Assembly: GCF_030403435.1 (NCBI RefSeq)
Contig: NZ_JAUEPH010000001.1
Location: 372,001-436,000 of the forward strand
Direction: 5' to 3'
Source: Algoriphagus sediminis
GTDB taxonomy: Bacteria; Bacteroidota; Bacteroidia; Cytophagales; Cyclobacteriaceae
Length of the DNA: 64,000 nt
The position numbers and the translations under genes are program-made. The notes beneath the pieces are model-generated. The model was not told the DNA's origin and searched no databases. It saw only the letters and a list, made by a program, of their open reading frames with translations. Positions 36,804-45,372 of the stretch are shown piece after piece; position 1 is the first letter of the stretch; each line of letters opens with the position of its first letter.

Positions 36804-37292
36804 ATGAGAACTTGGTTTTTGTGTAAAGTAAAATATGCCAAAGAGAATGAGGAAGGGCTATTGAAGAATATTTCAGAGCAATTTTTATTAGATGCAGTAT
36901 CATTTACCGAGGCAGAAGCAGTGATTTTTGATCGTTTGGGATCCCAAATCCGAGGTGATTTTCAGGTAACCAGCCTTAGCAAAAGTAACATTGTGGATGT
37001 CTTCTTTTATGATGATGCAGATATCTGGTATAAATGTAAAGTTTCTTATCTGGTCACTGATGCAGACACAGGAAAAGAAAAAAAAGTAAACCAATTTATG
37101 CTGATCGCCGCTCATGACGTGAAATCTGCGTACGACAGAATTCAAGAGAGTTTGAGTAGCATGCTGGTAAGTTTTAGGATACCCGATGTGGTAGAAAGCC
37201 CAATCGTGGATGTTTTCCCTTATGAGAAAACAGAAGATGAACCCAAACTCCCAGAAGGAAATTTCAAACCCATCTCCGAAATTGAAGAATAA
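36804..37292 (+). CDS. DUF4494 family protein
   Basis: 162 residues, soluble, no signal. The start MRTWFLCKVKYAKENEEG and the paired half-domains with YKCKVSYLVTD match DUF4494, a small Bacteroidota-specific family of unknown function. It stands as a single gene, with a bidirectional terminator at its 3' end. Confidence 0.82.
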   Translation: MRTWFLCKVKYAKENEEGLLKNISEQFLLDAVSFTEAEAVIFDRLGSQIRGDFQVTSLSKSNIVDVFFYDDADIWYKCKVSYLVTDADTGKEKKVNQFMLIAAHDVKSAYDRIQESLSSMLVSFRIPDVVESPIVDVFPYEKTEDEPKLPEGNFKPISEIEE

Positions 37293-37323
37293 TAAAAAAG
37301 CCGCTTAATAGCGGCTTTTTTTA
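37293..37323. terminator. Bidirectional terminator
   Basis: AGCCGCT-TAAT-AGCGGCT (37299-37316) is flanked by A7 on the left and T8 on the right, so it can stop transcription from both convergent genes. Confidence 0.92.
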
Positions 37324-37324
37324 T

Positions 37325-38347
37325 TTACTCCTCTTCTACAGGTTCTACTGATGCAATTTCATACATATTCTTTCCATCGACCTGTACCGGAAGATAATAG
37401 GTGTCGCCTATTTTAACGTAGGTTTCATCACCAACTTTTACTTCCTCTCCTCCATCTGGCAATACATCTACTACCGCTCCTGCTGGTGGAGGCACCACTG
37501 TATATCCTCCATCTGTCTTTTCATAATATGTATTTCCATAATAATAATTATTCACCGTAGGACTTACCTCTACCTCTCTTGAATCATTCGGGATCACCTT
37601 GACAGTGGCACCTTGAGGAGCCTCTACTACTACATAGCCATCCCCATCCTCAATATAAAATACTCCTTCATCATAGTGATAGTCCTGATTATTCACCGAA
37701 ACAATGATGGCAGTCGTGGCCAAAGCAGCTACGAAAAATCCCCATGGATGCCACACAGGCCCCCAATAAAATGGGGTATATGGATGATAATAGTAAGGTC
37801 TGAAGCAAGAAAACCCGAAACCTCCATAGTAGTAGGGTGGTCGAGGATAAGGCCTATATGGTGGGCGGTACGATCTGTTGTAGCTATTCCTGACATTGAT
37901 ATTTACATCTCGACTGTTGTCAATATTGATGTTTCGATTTCCCGAATTGATATTTCGGTCACCGGTATTGATATTTCTATCACCGGTGTTTACTCTGCGG
38001 TCTCCCGCACTGGTACCCCTATCTCTAGATTGATTATCCTTTACTGAACCCACTCTGCTATTGGTCCCCTGTTTATTTGTAACTCGACTTGAACCACCAT
38101 TCACTGTGGGTCTTGAGCTGGAGTTTTTAGGTCTCGGCGAAGATGTACTTGGTCGAGTTGTAGGTCTTGATGTCGGTTTTGATGTCGGCCTGGTGCTTGG
38201 ACGTGCTCTCGAAGTGGTTGGTCTCGAGGTTGCGGGTCTGACACTCCCTCTACCTCCACCTCTCATCCTCTGTGCTTCAGCATAGTCTGAAACAAAAAAT
38301 AGGGCTACAATGGCTAAGGCGAGAAAATATGGCTTGGAATTCTTCAT
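37325..38347 (-). CDS. DUF6515 family envelope protein with low-complexity repeats
   Basis: 340 residues. A signal peptide (cleavage near DYAEAQ, residue 25) is followed by an Arg/Ser/Thr/Pro-rich tract (about 30-95), then short tandem units of the type GDRNINT (about 115-145), a Tyr/Pro-rich segment (YRPPYRPYPRPPYYYGG) and one hydrophobic helix near residue 205-217 (FFVAALATTAIIVSV). From about 220 two or three similar beta modules occur (GYVVVEAPQGATVKVIP; GYTVVPPPAGAVVDVLP), typical of DUF6515. It is probably exported and surface- or membrane-attached; function unknown. It lies 15 bp downstream of the DUF2092 gene, one operon. Confidence 0.82.
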   Translation of the reverse strand: MKNSKPYFLALAIVALFFVSDYAEAQRMRGGGRGSVRPATSRPTTSRARPSTRPTSKPTSRPTTRPSTSSPRPKNSSSRPTVNGGSSRVTNKQGTNSRVGSVKDNQSRDRGTSAGDRRVNTGDRNINTGDRNINSGNRNINIDNSRDVNINVRNSYNRSYRPPYRPYPRPPYYYGGFGFSCFRPYYYHPYTPFYWGPVWHPWGFFVAALATTAIIVSVNNQDYHYDEGVFYIEDGDGYVVVEAPQGATVKVIPNDSREVEVSPTVNNYYYGNTYYEKTDGGYTVVPPPAGAVVDVLPDGGEEVKVGDETYVKIGDTYYLPVQVDGKNMYEIASVEPVEEE

Positions 38348-38362
38348 GATTTTGACTCTAAT

Positions 38363-39094
38363 TTAGTTTTTTGTAATCCAAGTTATCTGCTTGGAAGCAG
38401 GAGGTGGTTCAAATTCAAAAATACCGTCTGGATACTCATGGTTTATTTCCCAGTTTGCAAAATCTATTTCAAATTGAGGAAAATCACTTCGATCTAAATA
38501 GGTCAATACAATTTTCTTCGGAACCATATAAATTTCATCTGAGATCCAAAACTGCACCGAAATTAGATCATTCCTCGCGAGAATATGGAAGGTCCTCTTA
38601 TCATCCAAGGTCACAACTCCCAAAAATTGGATGTGGTCCATATTTTCCGCCAAGTCCTGTGTGAAATTCGGGTAAAAAATATCCCCAGCGGTAAATTCGA
38701 TACCATAATCAGTATAGAGCCAATCTAAGGTTTCAACCAGATTATCCGGTGCATCTGCAACAGCATATCGGTTCGTGGAAAGTGAATAATAGGTTACCTT
38801 TTCTCCATTGTATTTGTAAATCTCTTCCTTTTTCTCTCCGCTGATTCGAGAAACGAATTTGTTGGGACCTTTAATTTTGATTTCATTTCTAATGAATTCC
38901 TTTACTAAAATTTCATTTGAAAAGGCTATATCTCTAGAGGTATATGACTCAAATCCAACTGAGCTCATGCTCCCAAAAATCTGACTCATATTATCCAAAA
39001 TGGTGAGAGCTGTAGTGTCGATTTGAACATCTTGAGCCTTAAGGGCGAAAGAATAAAACACAAGAGCTAGCCCTAGGCTAAGTTTCTTAAGCAT
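38363..39094 (-). CDS. DUF2092 family exported protein
   Basis: 243 residues with a signal peptide (cleavage near ALKAQ, residue 20). The protein resembles DUF2092 members, which have a LolA/LolB-like curved sheet and lie in the periplasm (for example GPNKFVSRISGEKKEEIYKYNGEKVTYYS). The role is not known. Pairing of DUF2092 with a DUF6515 protein is, as I recall, common in Bacteroidota, suggesting they act together. Confidence 0.8.
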   Translation of the reverse strand: MLKKLSLGLALVFYSFALKAQDVQIDTTALTILDNMSQIFGSMSSVGFESYTSRDIAFSNEILVKEFIRNEIKIKGPNKFVSRISGEKKEEIYKYNGEKVTYYSLSTNRYAVADAPDNLVETLDWLYTDYGIEFTAGDIFYPNFTQDLAENMDHIQFLGVVTLDDKRTFHILARNDLISVQFWISDEIYMVPKKIVLTYLDRSDFPQFEIDFANWEINHEYPDGIFEFEPPPASKQITWITKN

Positions 39095-39154
39095 ATGGAA
39101 AAATTTATAGTTTGTATAAAAATATCTAATTCAAATTATATTTTCCTGATTTCT

Positions 39155-39754
39155 TCAGTTTATTGAATCAGGTTGGTGTTGAATTATGAATTCAATCAAA
39201 ACATTCAATTCAATATTTGCTCTTTCGCAGGCATCTGCAATATCCTCACGACTGACTTGTGCAGCAAAGCTCTTATCCTTCAAACGTTTTCTAACTCCTT
39301 TAATTTCCATCCCTTCATAAGCCGTAGGGCGCATAAGAGAATATGCATGAATTAAGCCGCTTAGCTCATCAAACGCATAAAGCATTTTATCCATTTCCGT
39401 TTCAGGTTGGACGCCAAAATACTTAGGACCATGTGAAGCAATGGCATGAATTATTTCCGAATCAATCTCTCTATTTTCTAATTCCTCTATGATGACTTTA
39501 CAGTGTTGGTCGGGATACTTTTCCCAATCTGCATCATGTAACAAACCCGCTAGGTACCAACGATGCTGATCCTCTTCGCTGTATCCCTTCGTCCTAGCCC
39601 ATGCCTTCATCAATAAGCCTACTTGCTTCATATGAAGGATGAGTTTATCATTTTTTACCCATTCCCTTAACAGATTCAATGCCTCCTCCTGACTGATTAC
39701 ATTGCCAAGGTTTTTAGAGTTTCCAAAAGTACTTCTACCAAGGTGTAGATTCAT
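39155..39754 (-). CDS. HD-domain phosphohydrolase
   Basis: 199 residues. The HD motif appears as GLLHDADWEKYPDQH with upstream LHMKQVG and downstream HAIASHGP, giving the metal ligands H...HD...H. The fold resembles the small HDIG-type hydrolases annotated as nucleotide or phosphate-ester hydrolases; the substrate is unknown. A TATATTTG element begins 3 bases before the ATG, which would give a very short or absent leader. Confidence 0.8.
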   Translation of the reverse strand: MNLHLGRSTFGNSKNLGNVISQEEALNLLREWVKNDKLILHMKQVGLLMKAWARTKGYSEEDQHRWYLAGLLHDADWEKYPDQHCKVIIEELENREIDSEIIHAIASHGPKYFGVQPETEMDKMLYAFDELSGLIHAYSLMRPTAYEGMEIKGVRKRLKDKSFAAQVSREDIADACERANIELNVLIEFIIQHQPDSIN

Positions 39755-39800
39755 TTCAAATATATTTTTATGTATTTTAAATTTTATTTTTTGTTTTTCA

Positions 39801-39808
39801 TATCTTTG
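39801..39808 (+). promoter_or_regulatory. -7 element before the PAS protein gene
   Basis: TATCTTTG fits TAnnTTTG and lies 19 bases before the ATG at 39828. No good TTG is found 19-23 bases upstream. Confidence 0.4.
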
Positions 39809-39827
39809 AAGCTTGTTTTAGCACCTC

Positions 39828-40883
39828 ATGAAGAACCTAGAGGCCCTTAAAAATATTAGCCACATTGCGATTAATTCTGAATACTTTCTTCAGGCTGCAA
39901 TAAATGAAAATGGAGAAATCATTGCTTCAGATTCTGGACTAGGACCTGTACCTACCTTATTCGATAGCAAGGAAAAACCACTCTCTTTTTCAGACTGTTT
40001 TCTTTCTTCAGATTGGTCAAAATATGAAAATCAAAGACTAAATGCTTGGAAAAAGTCTCAACAGTCCTTTGTTATTGAATTAAATAAAATAGTCTACCCG
40101 GATGAAAGTATCATAAAAACTAAATGGGAGTTTTTTTTCCTCACAGTAAATTCCGGAACATGTCTAGGAATCGGTCACCCAATATCAATCGCTGCACCTT
40201 ATGATATGGGTTTAGAAGAGTTTTTTGAGAGGTCCGACGAGGATAGCAACTCAGTGCTAAGCAGCGTACTTGAGAATCGACTACTCGGATTCTGGGAGTT
40301 CGACTACACTAAAAGCATTAATTCAATGAGCCAGGGCTTAGCACAAATGCTTGGTTACAATTTGGATGAGCTTAGAAATGCCAAAATTACATGGGCCAAA
40401 CATATCTCCTCCGAAGACATGTCAAAATTGATGCAGAGCCTTTCTACTCATTTCAAAACTACAGGTACCACTCCCTTCAAAGAAGAATTCAAGATCAACA
40501 GCAAAAATAATCAGGTCCGTTGGGTCTATTGTTTTGGAAAGACCAATGAATGGAACTCAGAGGGTCATCCCATCAAACTTCAAGGCTGTATGCTAGATAT
40601 TACTGAAAGAAAAAAACAGGAACTCTGGATGCAGGAGCACAAGCATTTTTTGAAGAGGCTGGTATTTGAGCAATCACATTCAATCCGATCAAAAGTGGCA
40701 AATATTTCAGGCCTGCTGGAAATCGCAGAGCTTGAAGACGATGTAAATGAATGCAAAAGACTACTCAGCTTAATAAAGGAAGAAACCCGACTACTGGATT
40801 CCACCCTGAAAAAAAGTATTCGTCAAAGTGTGGAAAAAAATAAATCCTTAAAAAATCAGGGCCTTGGATCTGATTTGATTTAG
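39828..40883 (+). CDS. PAS-domain protein with a histidine-kinase DHp helix but no ATPase domain
   Basis: 351 residues. A PAS_3-type domain lies at about 145-268 (LGFWEFDYTKSINSMSQGLAQMLGY; then LQGCMLDITERKKQE). A short DHp-like segment with a candidate phospho-acceptor H284 in EQSHSIRSKVANISGLLE follows. The protein stops about 50 residues later, where kinases would continue into the HATPase domain; no N, G1 or G2 box is present. The first 140 residues may be a second, divergent PAS/GAF-type sensor. No response regulator is adjacent. It could be phosphorylated in trans or serve as a scaffold. Confidence 0.72.
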   Translation: MKNLEALKNISHIAINSEYFLQAAINENGEIIASDSGLGPVPTLFDSKEKPLSFSDCFLSSDWSKYENQRLNAWKKSQQSFVIELNKIVYPDESIIKTKWEFFFLTVNSGTCLGIGHPISIAAPYDMGLEEFFERSDEDSNSVLSSVLENRLLGFWEFDYTKSINSMSQGLAQMLGYNLDELRNAKITWAKHISSEDMSKLMQSLSTHFKTTGTTPFKEEFKINSKNNQVRWVYCFGKTNEWNSEGHPIKLQGCMLDITERKKQELWMQEHKHFLKRLVFEQSHSIRSKVANISGLLEIAELEDDVNECKRLLSLIKEETRLLDSTLKKSIRQSVEKNKSLKNQGLGSDLI

Positions 40884-40914
40884 AGTTTTCTCATTTTCCA
40901 TCTGGCTTTCAAGT

Positions 40915-40936
40915 AGCCCCAAACTATGCTGGGGCT
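40915..40936. terminator. Hairpin between convergent genes
   Basis: AGCCCCA and TGGGGCT pair around an 8-nt loop. On the plus strand a T-rich stretch follows after about 7 nt, so it may act as a weak terminator. It also touches the SDR stop codon. Confidence 0.4.
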
Positions 40937-41808
40937 CATCCCTTTTTTCCCCGTGAAGCCTCCAGCATATCCCACATTTCCTGAGGAATCTTATCCAGAT
41001 TGTTAAACTCTCCTGCCCCCATTAGCCATTCTCCACCATCTATCGTAACAACTTCCCCATTCACATAGGCCGAAAAATCAGATACAAGGTACGCGGCTAG
41101 GTTTGCCAATTCCTGATGCTCACCTACCCTTCCAACAGGTACTTTTTTTGCCGGATCGAACTTCTTTACCAGATCTCCGGGTAATAGTCGACTCCATGCA
41201 CCCTCTGTTGGAAATGGTCCCGGGGCTATCGCATTACTTCTGATCCCATACTTCGCCCATTCTACTGCCAAAGACCGGGTCATTGCGAGGACACCAGCTT
41301 TGGCGGCAGCCGAAGGAACCACATATCCAGAACCCGTCCAGGCATAAGTAGTAACAATATTTAAAAACACACCAGGTGTCTTCTCCTCAATCCAATGCTT
41401 TCCTGCTGTAAGAGTGACTTGGGAGGTACCTTTTAGCACAATATCCAGAACGGTATTAAAGGCATTTGTCGATAGCCTCTCTGTCGGACTTATGAAATTT
41501 CCTGCTGCATTATTCAGGACCACATGAATCCTTCCCAATTCATCATTAGCATCTTTCCACATTTGCTCAACCTGCTCAGCATCCCTGACATCACAGGCCA
41601 AGGGAATTACTTTTCCCCCATTAGCGGCCATCATTTCTTCAGCAGTCTTTCGCAATACGTCCAGTTTTCTAGAGGTAATAACTAAAACTGCCCCAAGCTT
41701 TAAAAAATATTCACCCATAGATCGGCCCAAACCTGTTCCACCTCCGGTGATCAAAATATTCTTTCCAGACAAGGAGCCCTCCTTTAGCATTCCTTCAGTA
41801 TGATTCAT
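40936..41808 (-). CDS. SDR oxidoreductase, 2,4-dienoyl-CoA reductase-like
   Basis: 290 residues. The NADP(H) motif TGGGTGLGRS lies at residues 21-30, NNAAGNF near 103-109, and the late block APGPFPTEGAWSRLLPG is typical of the mitochondrial DECR/peroxisomal DECR2 type. The active site follows the DECR pattern: a Tyr in VTTYAWTGSGY and a Lys in SAAAKAGVLAM, rather than the plain YxxxK. It would reduce 2,4-dienoyl-CoA during oxidation of polyunsaturated fatty acids. It diverges from the lipoprotein gene downstream. Confidence 0.82.
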   Translation of the reverse strand: MNHTEGMLKEGSLSGKNILITGGGTGLGRSMGEYFLKLGAVLVITSRKLDVLRKTAEEMMAANGGKVIPLACDVRDAEQVEQMWKDANDELGRIHVVLNNAAGNFISPTERLSTNAFNTVLDIVLKGTSQVTLTAGKHWIEEKTPGVFLNIVTTYAWTGSGYVVPSAAAKAGVLAMTRSLAVEWAKYGIRSNAIAPGPFPTEGAWSRLLPGDLVKKFDPAKKVPVGRVGEHQELANLAAYLVSDFSAYVNGEVVTIDGGEWLMGAGEFNNLDKIPQEMWDMLEASRGKKG

Positions 41809-41886
41809 AATTTTTTTATTTATTACTCTCGAAGTTATGAATTCGGCTTAGTAATTGAGCACTCAGATTCAAAAATTCTAATACCA

Positions 41887-42699
41887 TTGCGAAGTCACAA
41901 TTCATTTTTTTTTCTCCTCATATGTATTGTCTTATTCGGTATCCTTTCTGGATGTGCAGAAGATGAGGACCGCAATTTAAGGACGGACCTACCAACTGAA
42001 GCAAACCAGATTTTCCTGATCTCCAGACTCCAATATGAACACCTTTTTACAGCGCTGACCCCTTATCAGCAGTTTTTGAACCCTGAAGGCCTAGTGCTGC
42101 CAGGTTGCCCAGATGTGAAGGTAGAAGAAGATTTAAAAAGAATAACACTGACTTACAGAGAAGTAGAAGGCTGTGAAAATTCCGATAGAAGGACGGGGGT
42201 AATTATCTTGGATTTGGCACTACAGAATTCAAGTGTTCCTCGGTGGTTCATGGAGTTTAAAGATTACACATTTGAAGGAGACACTATTCAGGGTATTAAA
42301 ACCTTCGGACAAATAGGCCCAGGAGAAGTCATTGAAACCTTTGAGATGCTCAGAATTATAGCAGAAAACCAAAGTAGTTTCGTTTTAAATGGAGCACTTA
42401 CTCACTCCTACAATTCCTTTAACCTTGAAACGGATCTAATTTCCTCAATTGGGGAAATAAATGGAAAAAACCCTGTAGGACGGCAGATCACTTCCAGAAA
42501 CTCCCAGCCCCTAATTTCTGCAAAATCATGCTTTTTGGCTGAAGACAACCTGCCTGTGTCTGGAGAAGAACTCTGGGAGATACAGAGGGGCAACTCAAAT
42601 TCTGTCCTTCATACCTTGAAATACGAGACTTCAGGAATTTGCGAAACCACGGCAAAAATGGTATTACCAGACGGAAGAAATCTTATTTTGAATCCATAA
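41887..42699 (+). CDS. Hypothetical lipoprotein
   Basis: 270 residues from TTG at 41887, a start I prefer because it gives a short Arg/His N-region, a hydrophobic core (FFFLLICIVLFGI) and a lipobox LSGC at Cys23. An ATG at 41800 in the same frame would add 29 residues and overlap the divergent SDR start, so it looks unlikely. The rest is soluble and contains several Cys (GCPDVK, EGCEN, KSCFLAE, GICETT), possibly disulphide-forming outside the cytoplasm. No family is recognised. Confidence 0.65.
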   Translation: MRSHNSFFFLLICIVLFGILSGCAEDEDRNLRTDLPTEANQIFLISRLQYEHLFTALTPYQQFLNPEGLVLPGCPDVKVEEDLKRITLTYREVEGCENSDRRTGVIILDLALQNSSVPRWFMEFKDYTFEGDTIQGIKTFGQIGPGEVIETFEMLRIIAENQSSFVLNGALTHSYNSFNLETDLISSIGEINGKNPVGRQITSRNSQPLISAKSCFLAEDNLPVSGEELWEIQRGNSNSVLHTLKYETSGICETTAKMVLPDGRNLILNP

Positions 42700-42726
42700 A
42701 AAAAGAGAGCTTGAAGCTCCCTTTTA
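42700..42726. terminator. Bidirectional terminator between lipoprotein and ahcY
   Basis: GAGAGC-TTGAA-GCTCCC with an A7 run on the left and CCCTTTT on the right; on the minus strand the hairpin is followed by T7. It best terminates ahcY. Confidence 0.7.
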
Positions 42727-42747
42727 AAATTATCCTAAATACAAACT

Positions 42748-44067
42748 TTAGTATCTGTAATACTCTGGCTTATAAGGCCCTTCTACTTTAACACCAATGT
42801 ATTCAGCTTGCTCCTCACTAAGTGAGTCTAGCTCTACTCCAAGCTTGGCTAGATGAAGAGCAGCTACCTTTTCATCAAGGTGCTTTGGAAGGACATAAAC
42901 TCCAGGCTTATAATTTTCATGGTTTTCCCAAAGCTCTAGCTGCGCCAAAGTCTGATTTGTGAAGGAATTAGACATCACAAAGGATGGGTGCCCGGTAGCA
43001 CAACCCAAATTAACCAATCTTCCCTCAGCCAAGACAACGATCTGCTTACCATCAAGGTCATAAAGATCAACCTGAGGCTTGATCACATTCTTGGTATGAC
43101 CATATTTTTTATTTAACCAAGCCATATCAATTTCATTATCGAAGTGTCCGATATTACAAACTATGGCTTTGTCCTTCATGGACATGAAGTGACTTTCTGC
43201 AATTATATCCTTGTTACCGGTAGCCGTTACGATAATATCAGCTTCCTTCACGGCATCGGTCATCTTTTTCACTGCAAAACCATCCATGGCAGCCTGAAGG
43301 GCACAGATTGGATCTATTTCAGCTACTATCACTCTTGCTCCAGCACCTCTAAGAGAAGCAGCAGAGCCTTTTCCAACATCCCCATAACCAGCTACAACGG
43401 CTACTTTTCCGGCCATCATAACATCCGTAGCCCTTCTGATAGCGTCTACAAGAGATTCTTTACATCCGTACTTGTTGTCAAACTTTGACTTGGTCACGGA
43501 ATCATTCACGTTAATGGCTGGCATAGGAAGGGTTCCCTTTTTCATTCGCTCATATAATCTATGAACCCCAGTAGTGGTTTCCTCAGAAAGACCTCTAATT
43601 CCAGATACCAATTCTGGATAATGATCAAGAACCATATTTGTCAGATCGCCTCCATCGTCAAGAATCATGTTTAACGGCTCTCGCTCTTCCCCAAAGAATA
43701 TGGTTTGCTCAATACACCAATCAAACTCTTCCTCGGTCATACCCTTCCATGCATAAACAGGAATACCCGCAGCAGCAATAGCGGCAGCCGCATGATCTTG
43801 TGTGGAAAAAATATTGCAAGAGGACCAGGTAACCTCAGCACCCAAAGCCTTCAACGTCTCAATTAAAACTGCAGTTTGGATGGTCATATGAAGACATCCT
43901 GCTATTCTAGCACCCTTTAGGGGTTGAGAAGGACCGAATTCCTCTCTCAAGGACATTAATCCCGGCATTTCCGCTTCCGCAAGTAAAATTTCTTTTCGAC
44001 CCCATTCAGCAAGTGAAATATCCTTTACCTTATAAGGTATGTATTTGGCAGATGTAGTTTCTGACAT
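42748..44067 (-). CDS. ahcY: Adenosylhomocysteinase
   Basis: 439 residues, the standard size. The NAD-binding stretch [20 protein letters not shown] lies near residue 213-232. The substrate-site region [10 protein letters not shown] and the ends [14 protein letters not shown] and PYKPEYYRY are diagnostic. It hydrolyses S-adenosylhomocysteine to adenosine and homocysteine, relieving product inhibition of methyltransferases. A good -7 promoter element lies upstream, and a terminator follows. Confidence 0.97.
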   Translation of the reverse strand: MSETTSAKYIPYKVKDISLAEWGRKEILLAEAEMPGLMSLREEFGPSQPLKGARIAGCLHMTIQTAVLIETLKALGAEVTWSSCNIFSTQDHAAAAIAAAGIPVYAWKGMTEEEFDWCIEQTIFFGEEREPLNMILDDGGDLTNMVLDHYPELVSGIRGLSEETTTGVHRLYERMKKGTLPMPAINVNDSVTKSKFDNKYGCKESLVDAIRRATDVMMAGKVAVVAGYGDVGKGSAASLRGAGARVIVAEIDPICALQAAMDGFAVKKMTDAVKEADIIVTATGNKDIIAESHFMSMKDKAIVCNIGHFDNEIDMAWLNKKYGHTKNVIKPQVDLYDLDGKQIVVLAEGRLVNLGCATGHPSFVMSNSFTNQTLAQLELWENHENYKPGVYVLPKHLDEKVAALHLAKLGVELDSLSEEQAEYIGVKVEGPYKPEYYRY

Positions 44068-44106
44068 ATCTAATTGTGGTTATTTAATTTTTCAAAAATT
44101 CAACTG

Positions 44107-44114
44107 CAAATTTA
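44107..44114 (-). promoter_or_regulatory. -7 element before ahcY
   Basis: On the minus strand TAAATTTG matches TAnnTTTG exactly, 39 bases before the ATG. The -33 element is not clear. Confidence 0.4.
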
Positions 44115-44144
44115 TCTCTTAATTCCCGGAAGTGAAAATTTGCA

Positions 44145-44909
44145 TTACAATAGAAAACGTAACTCCTTAAGATCGAAGAGAGTTTCCTCTCCCCCCTTTA
44201 ATCTTACCTTAAGTTTTCCATCTAAGTGCACCCCTGTGATCATTCCGTCAAAAACACGCCCTTCCCTTTCGAAATTCTTCCATTCTTGATACCCGTAAAG
44301 GTGATTCAGGTAATTGGTTAAAATTTTTTCCTTTCCTGACTTTTTGAGGCTTATGTACCCCTGCTCAATCTGGGTTACAATTAGTTTAAACAGTTCCTCC
44401 AAATCGAAGTGAAAACCAGTACAGGCTTTGATAGAAGTGGCGGTGTCTGGCAAATCTTCCATTTGATTTACATTAACTCCTATCCCGACTACTGCATAAT
44501 CCCAACCTTCATTTGTTACCACATTTTCAATCAGAATTCCACAAAGCTTTCCTACTCCAGTGACCAAAAGGTCATTAGGCCATTTTACCTTTAGATCGGG
44601 TAAATATTCTCCTAAAGTTTCTCTTATTGAATTTGACACCATCATGTTTAAAAAAAATTGCTCGGATATGTCTAGAAATTTTGGTCGCAGGATTAATGAA
44701 AAGGTAAGGTTTTCATTCTTTCTGGAATACCAGGCGTTTCCTCTCTGACCTTTTCCTTTGGTCTGATGAGCAGTGATCACAATAGAACCTTCATGAGCCT
44801 GACGATTCTTGACTAGTTCTAGCGCCTTGTCATTCGTAGAGTGACACTCTGGCAGAAAATGAATATCTTTTCCTAAGAAAATCGTGTTGGCAAGGATTTT
44901 ATACATCAT
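44145..44909 (-). CDS. birA: Biotin-[acetyl-CoA-carboxylase] ligase
   Basis: 254 residues, lacking the N-terminal helix-turn-helix of E. coli BirA, so it is a ligase without repressor function. The biotin/AMP loop reads KGKGQRGNAW (residues 51-60), a variant of GRGRxGR, and KVKWPNDL near residue 125 completes the active site. The last 40 residues form the SH3-like C-terminal domain. It attaches biotin to carboxyl carrier proteins. It diverges from rsfS across 52 bp. Confidence 0.93.
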   Translation of the reverse strand: MMYKILANTIFLGKDIHFLPECHSTNDKALELVKNRQAHEGSIVITAHQTKGKGQRGNAWYSRKNENLTFSLILRPKFLDISEQFFLNMMVSNSIRETLGEYLPDLKVKWPNDLLVTGVGKLCGILIENVVTNEGWDYAVVGIGVNVNQMEDLPDTATSIKACTGFHFDLEELFKLIVTQIEQGYISLKKSGKEKILTNYLNHLYGYQEWKNFEREGRVFDGMITGVHLDGKLKVRLKGGEETLFDLKELRFLL

Positions 44910-44961
44910 ATTTGTGTCTCTTGGAATAGAAGTAAATCCAAGCCAAATTTAAACTAATCTG

Positions 44962-45309
44962 ATGACAGCAGATGAGCTGAGCAAGGTTATCATCAAAGGT
45001 ATGGAGGAAAAAAAAGCCTCAGACATAGTGATGATGGACCTTAGAAAAGTAAATAATTCCATTACGGATATCATGATTATCGCCTCAGGAAACTCTGATA
45101 AGCAAATAGAAGCTATATCAGATTCAATCGAAGAGGAAGTCAAAAAAGCGGGAGAATCCGGTCCTTGGCGAATGGAAGGAAAAAACAACAATCAATGGAT
45201 TATCATGGATTACGTCAATGTGGTAGCACATATTTTCGTAAAAGATAAAAGAGAGTTTTATGGTTTAGAAGATTTATGGGGTGATGCCAAAATCACCCAA
45301 ATCAATTAA
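44962..45309 (+). CDS. rsfS: Ribosomal silencing factor RsfS
   Basis: 115 residues. Typical blocks are KKASDIVMMDLRKVNNSITD, MIIASGNSDKQIEAISDSIEE and WIIMDYVNVVAHIFVKDKREFY. RsfS binds ribosomal protein uL14 and blocks joining of the subunits when nutrients are low. The gene pair rsfS-ftsH is 63 bp apart in the same direction and may be cotranscribed. Confidence 0.95.
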   Translation: MTADELSKVIIKGMEEKKASDIVMMDLRKVNNSITDIMIIASGNSDKQIEAISDSIEEEVKKAGESGPWRMEGKNNNQWIIMDYVNVVAHIFVKDKREFYGLEDLWGDAKITQIN

Positions 45310-45372
45310 AGTGCAAACTTTAGACCTCCTAAACCGTTTTAGCATAAGTTTATAGGAAGCAGAATCGACAAA

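Noticed and set aside
37900..38010. CRISPR-like short repeats
   Set aside because: The repeats are in-frame codons for GDRNIN units within DUF6515, without unique spacers.
37613..38047. Open frame of 144 codons opposite the DUF6515 gene
   Set aside because: It arises from the repetitive, stop-poor composition of that gene and has no start context or known family.
43144..43488. 114-codon frame opposite ahcY
   Set aside because: Antisense shadow of a strongly conserved enzyme.
45310..45372. Firm promoter for ftsH
   Set aside because: The best candidate, TAAGTTTA with TTTA upstream, has a mismatch in both parts; cotranscription with rsfS remains possible.
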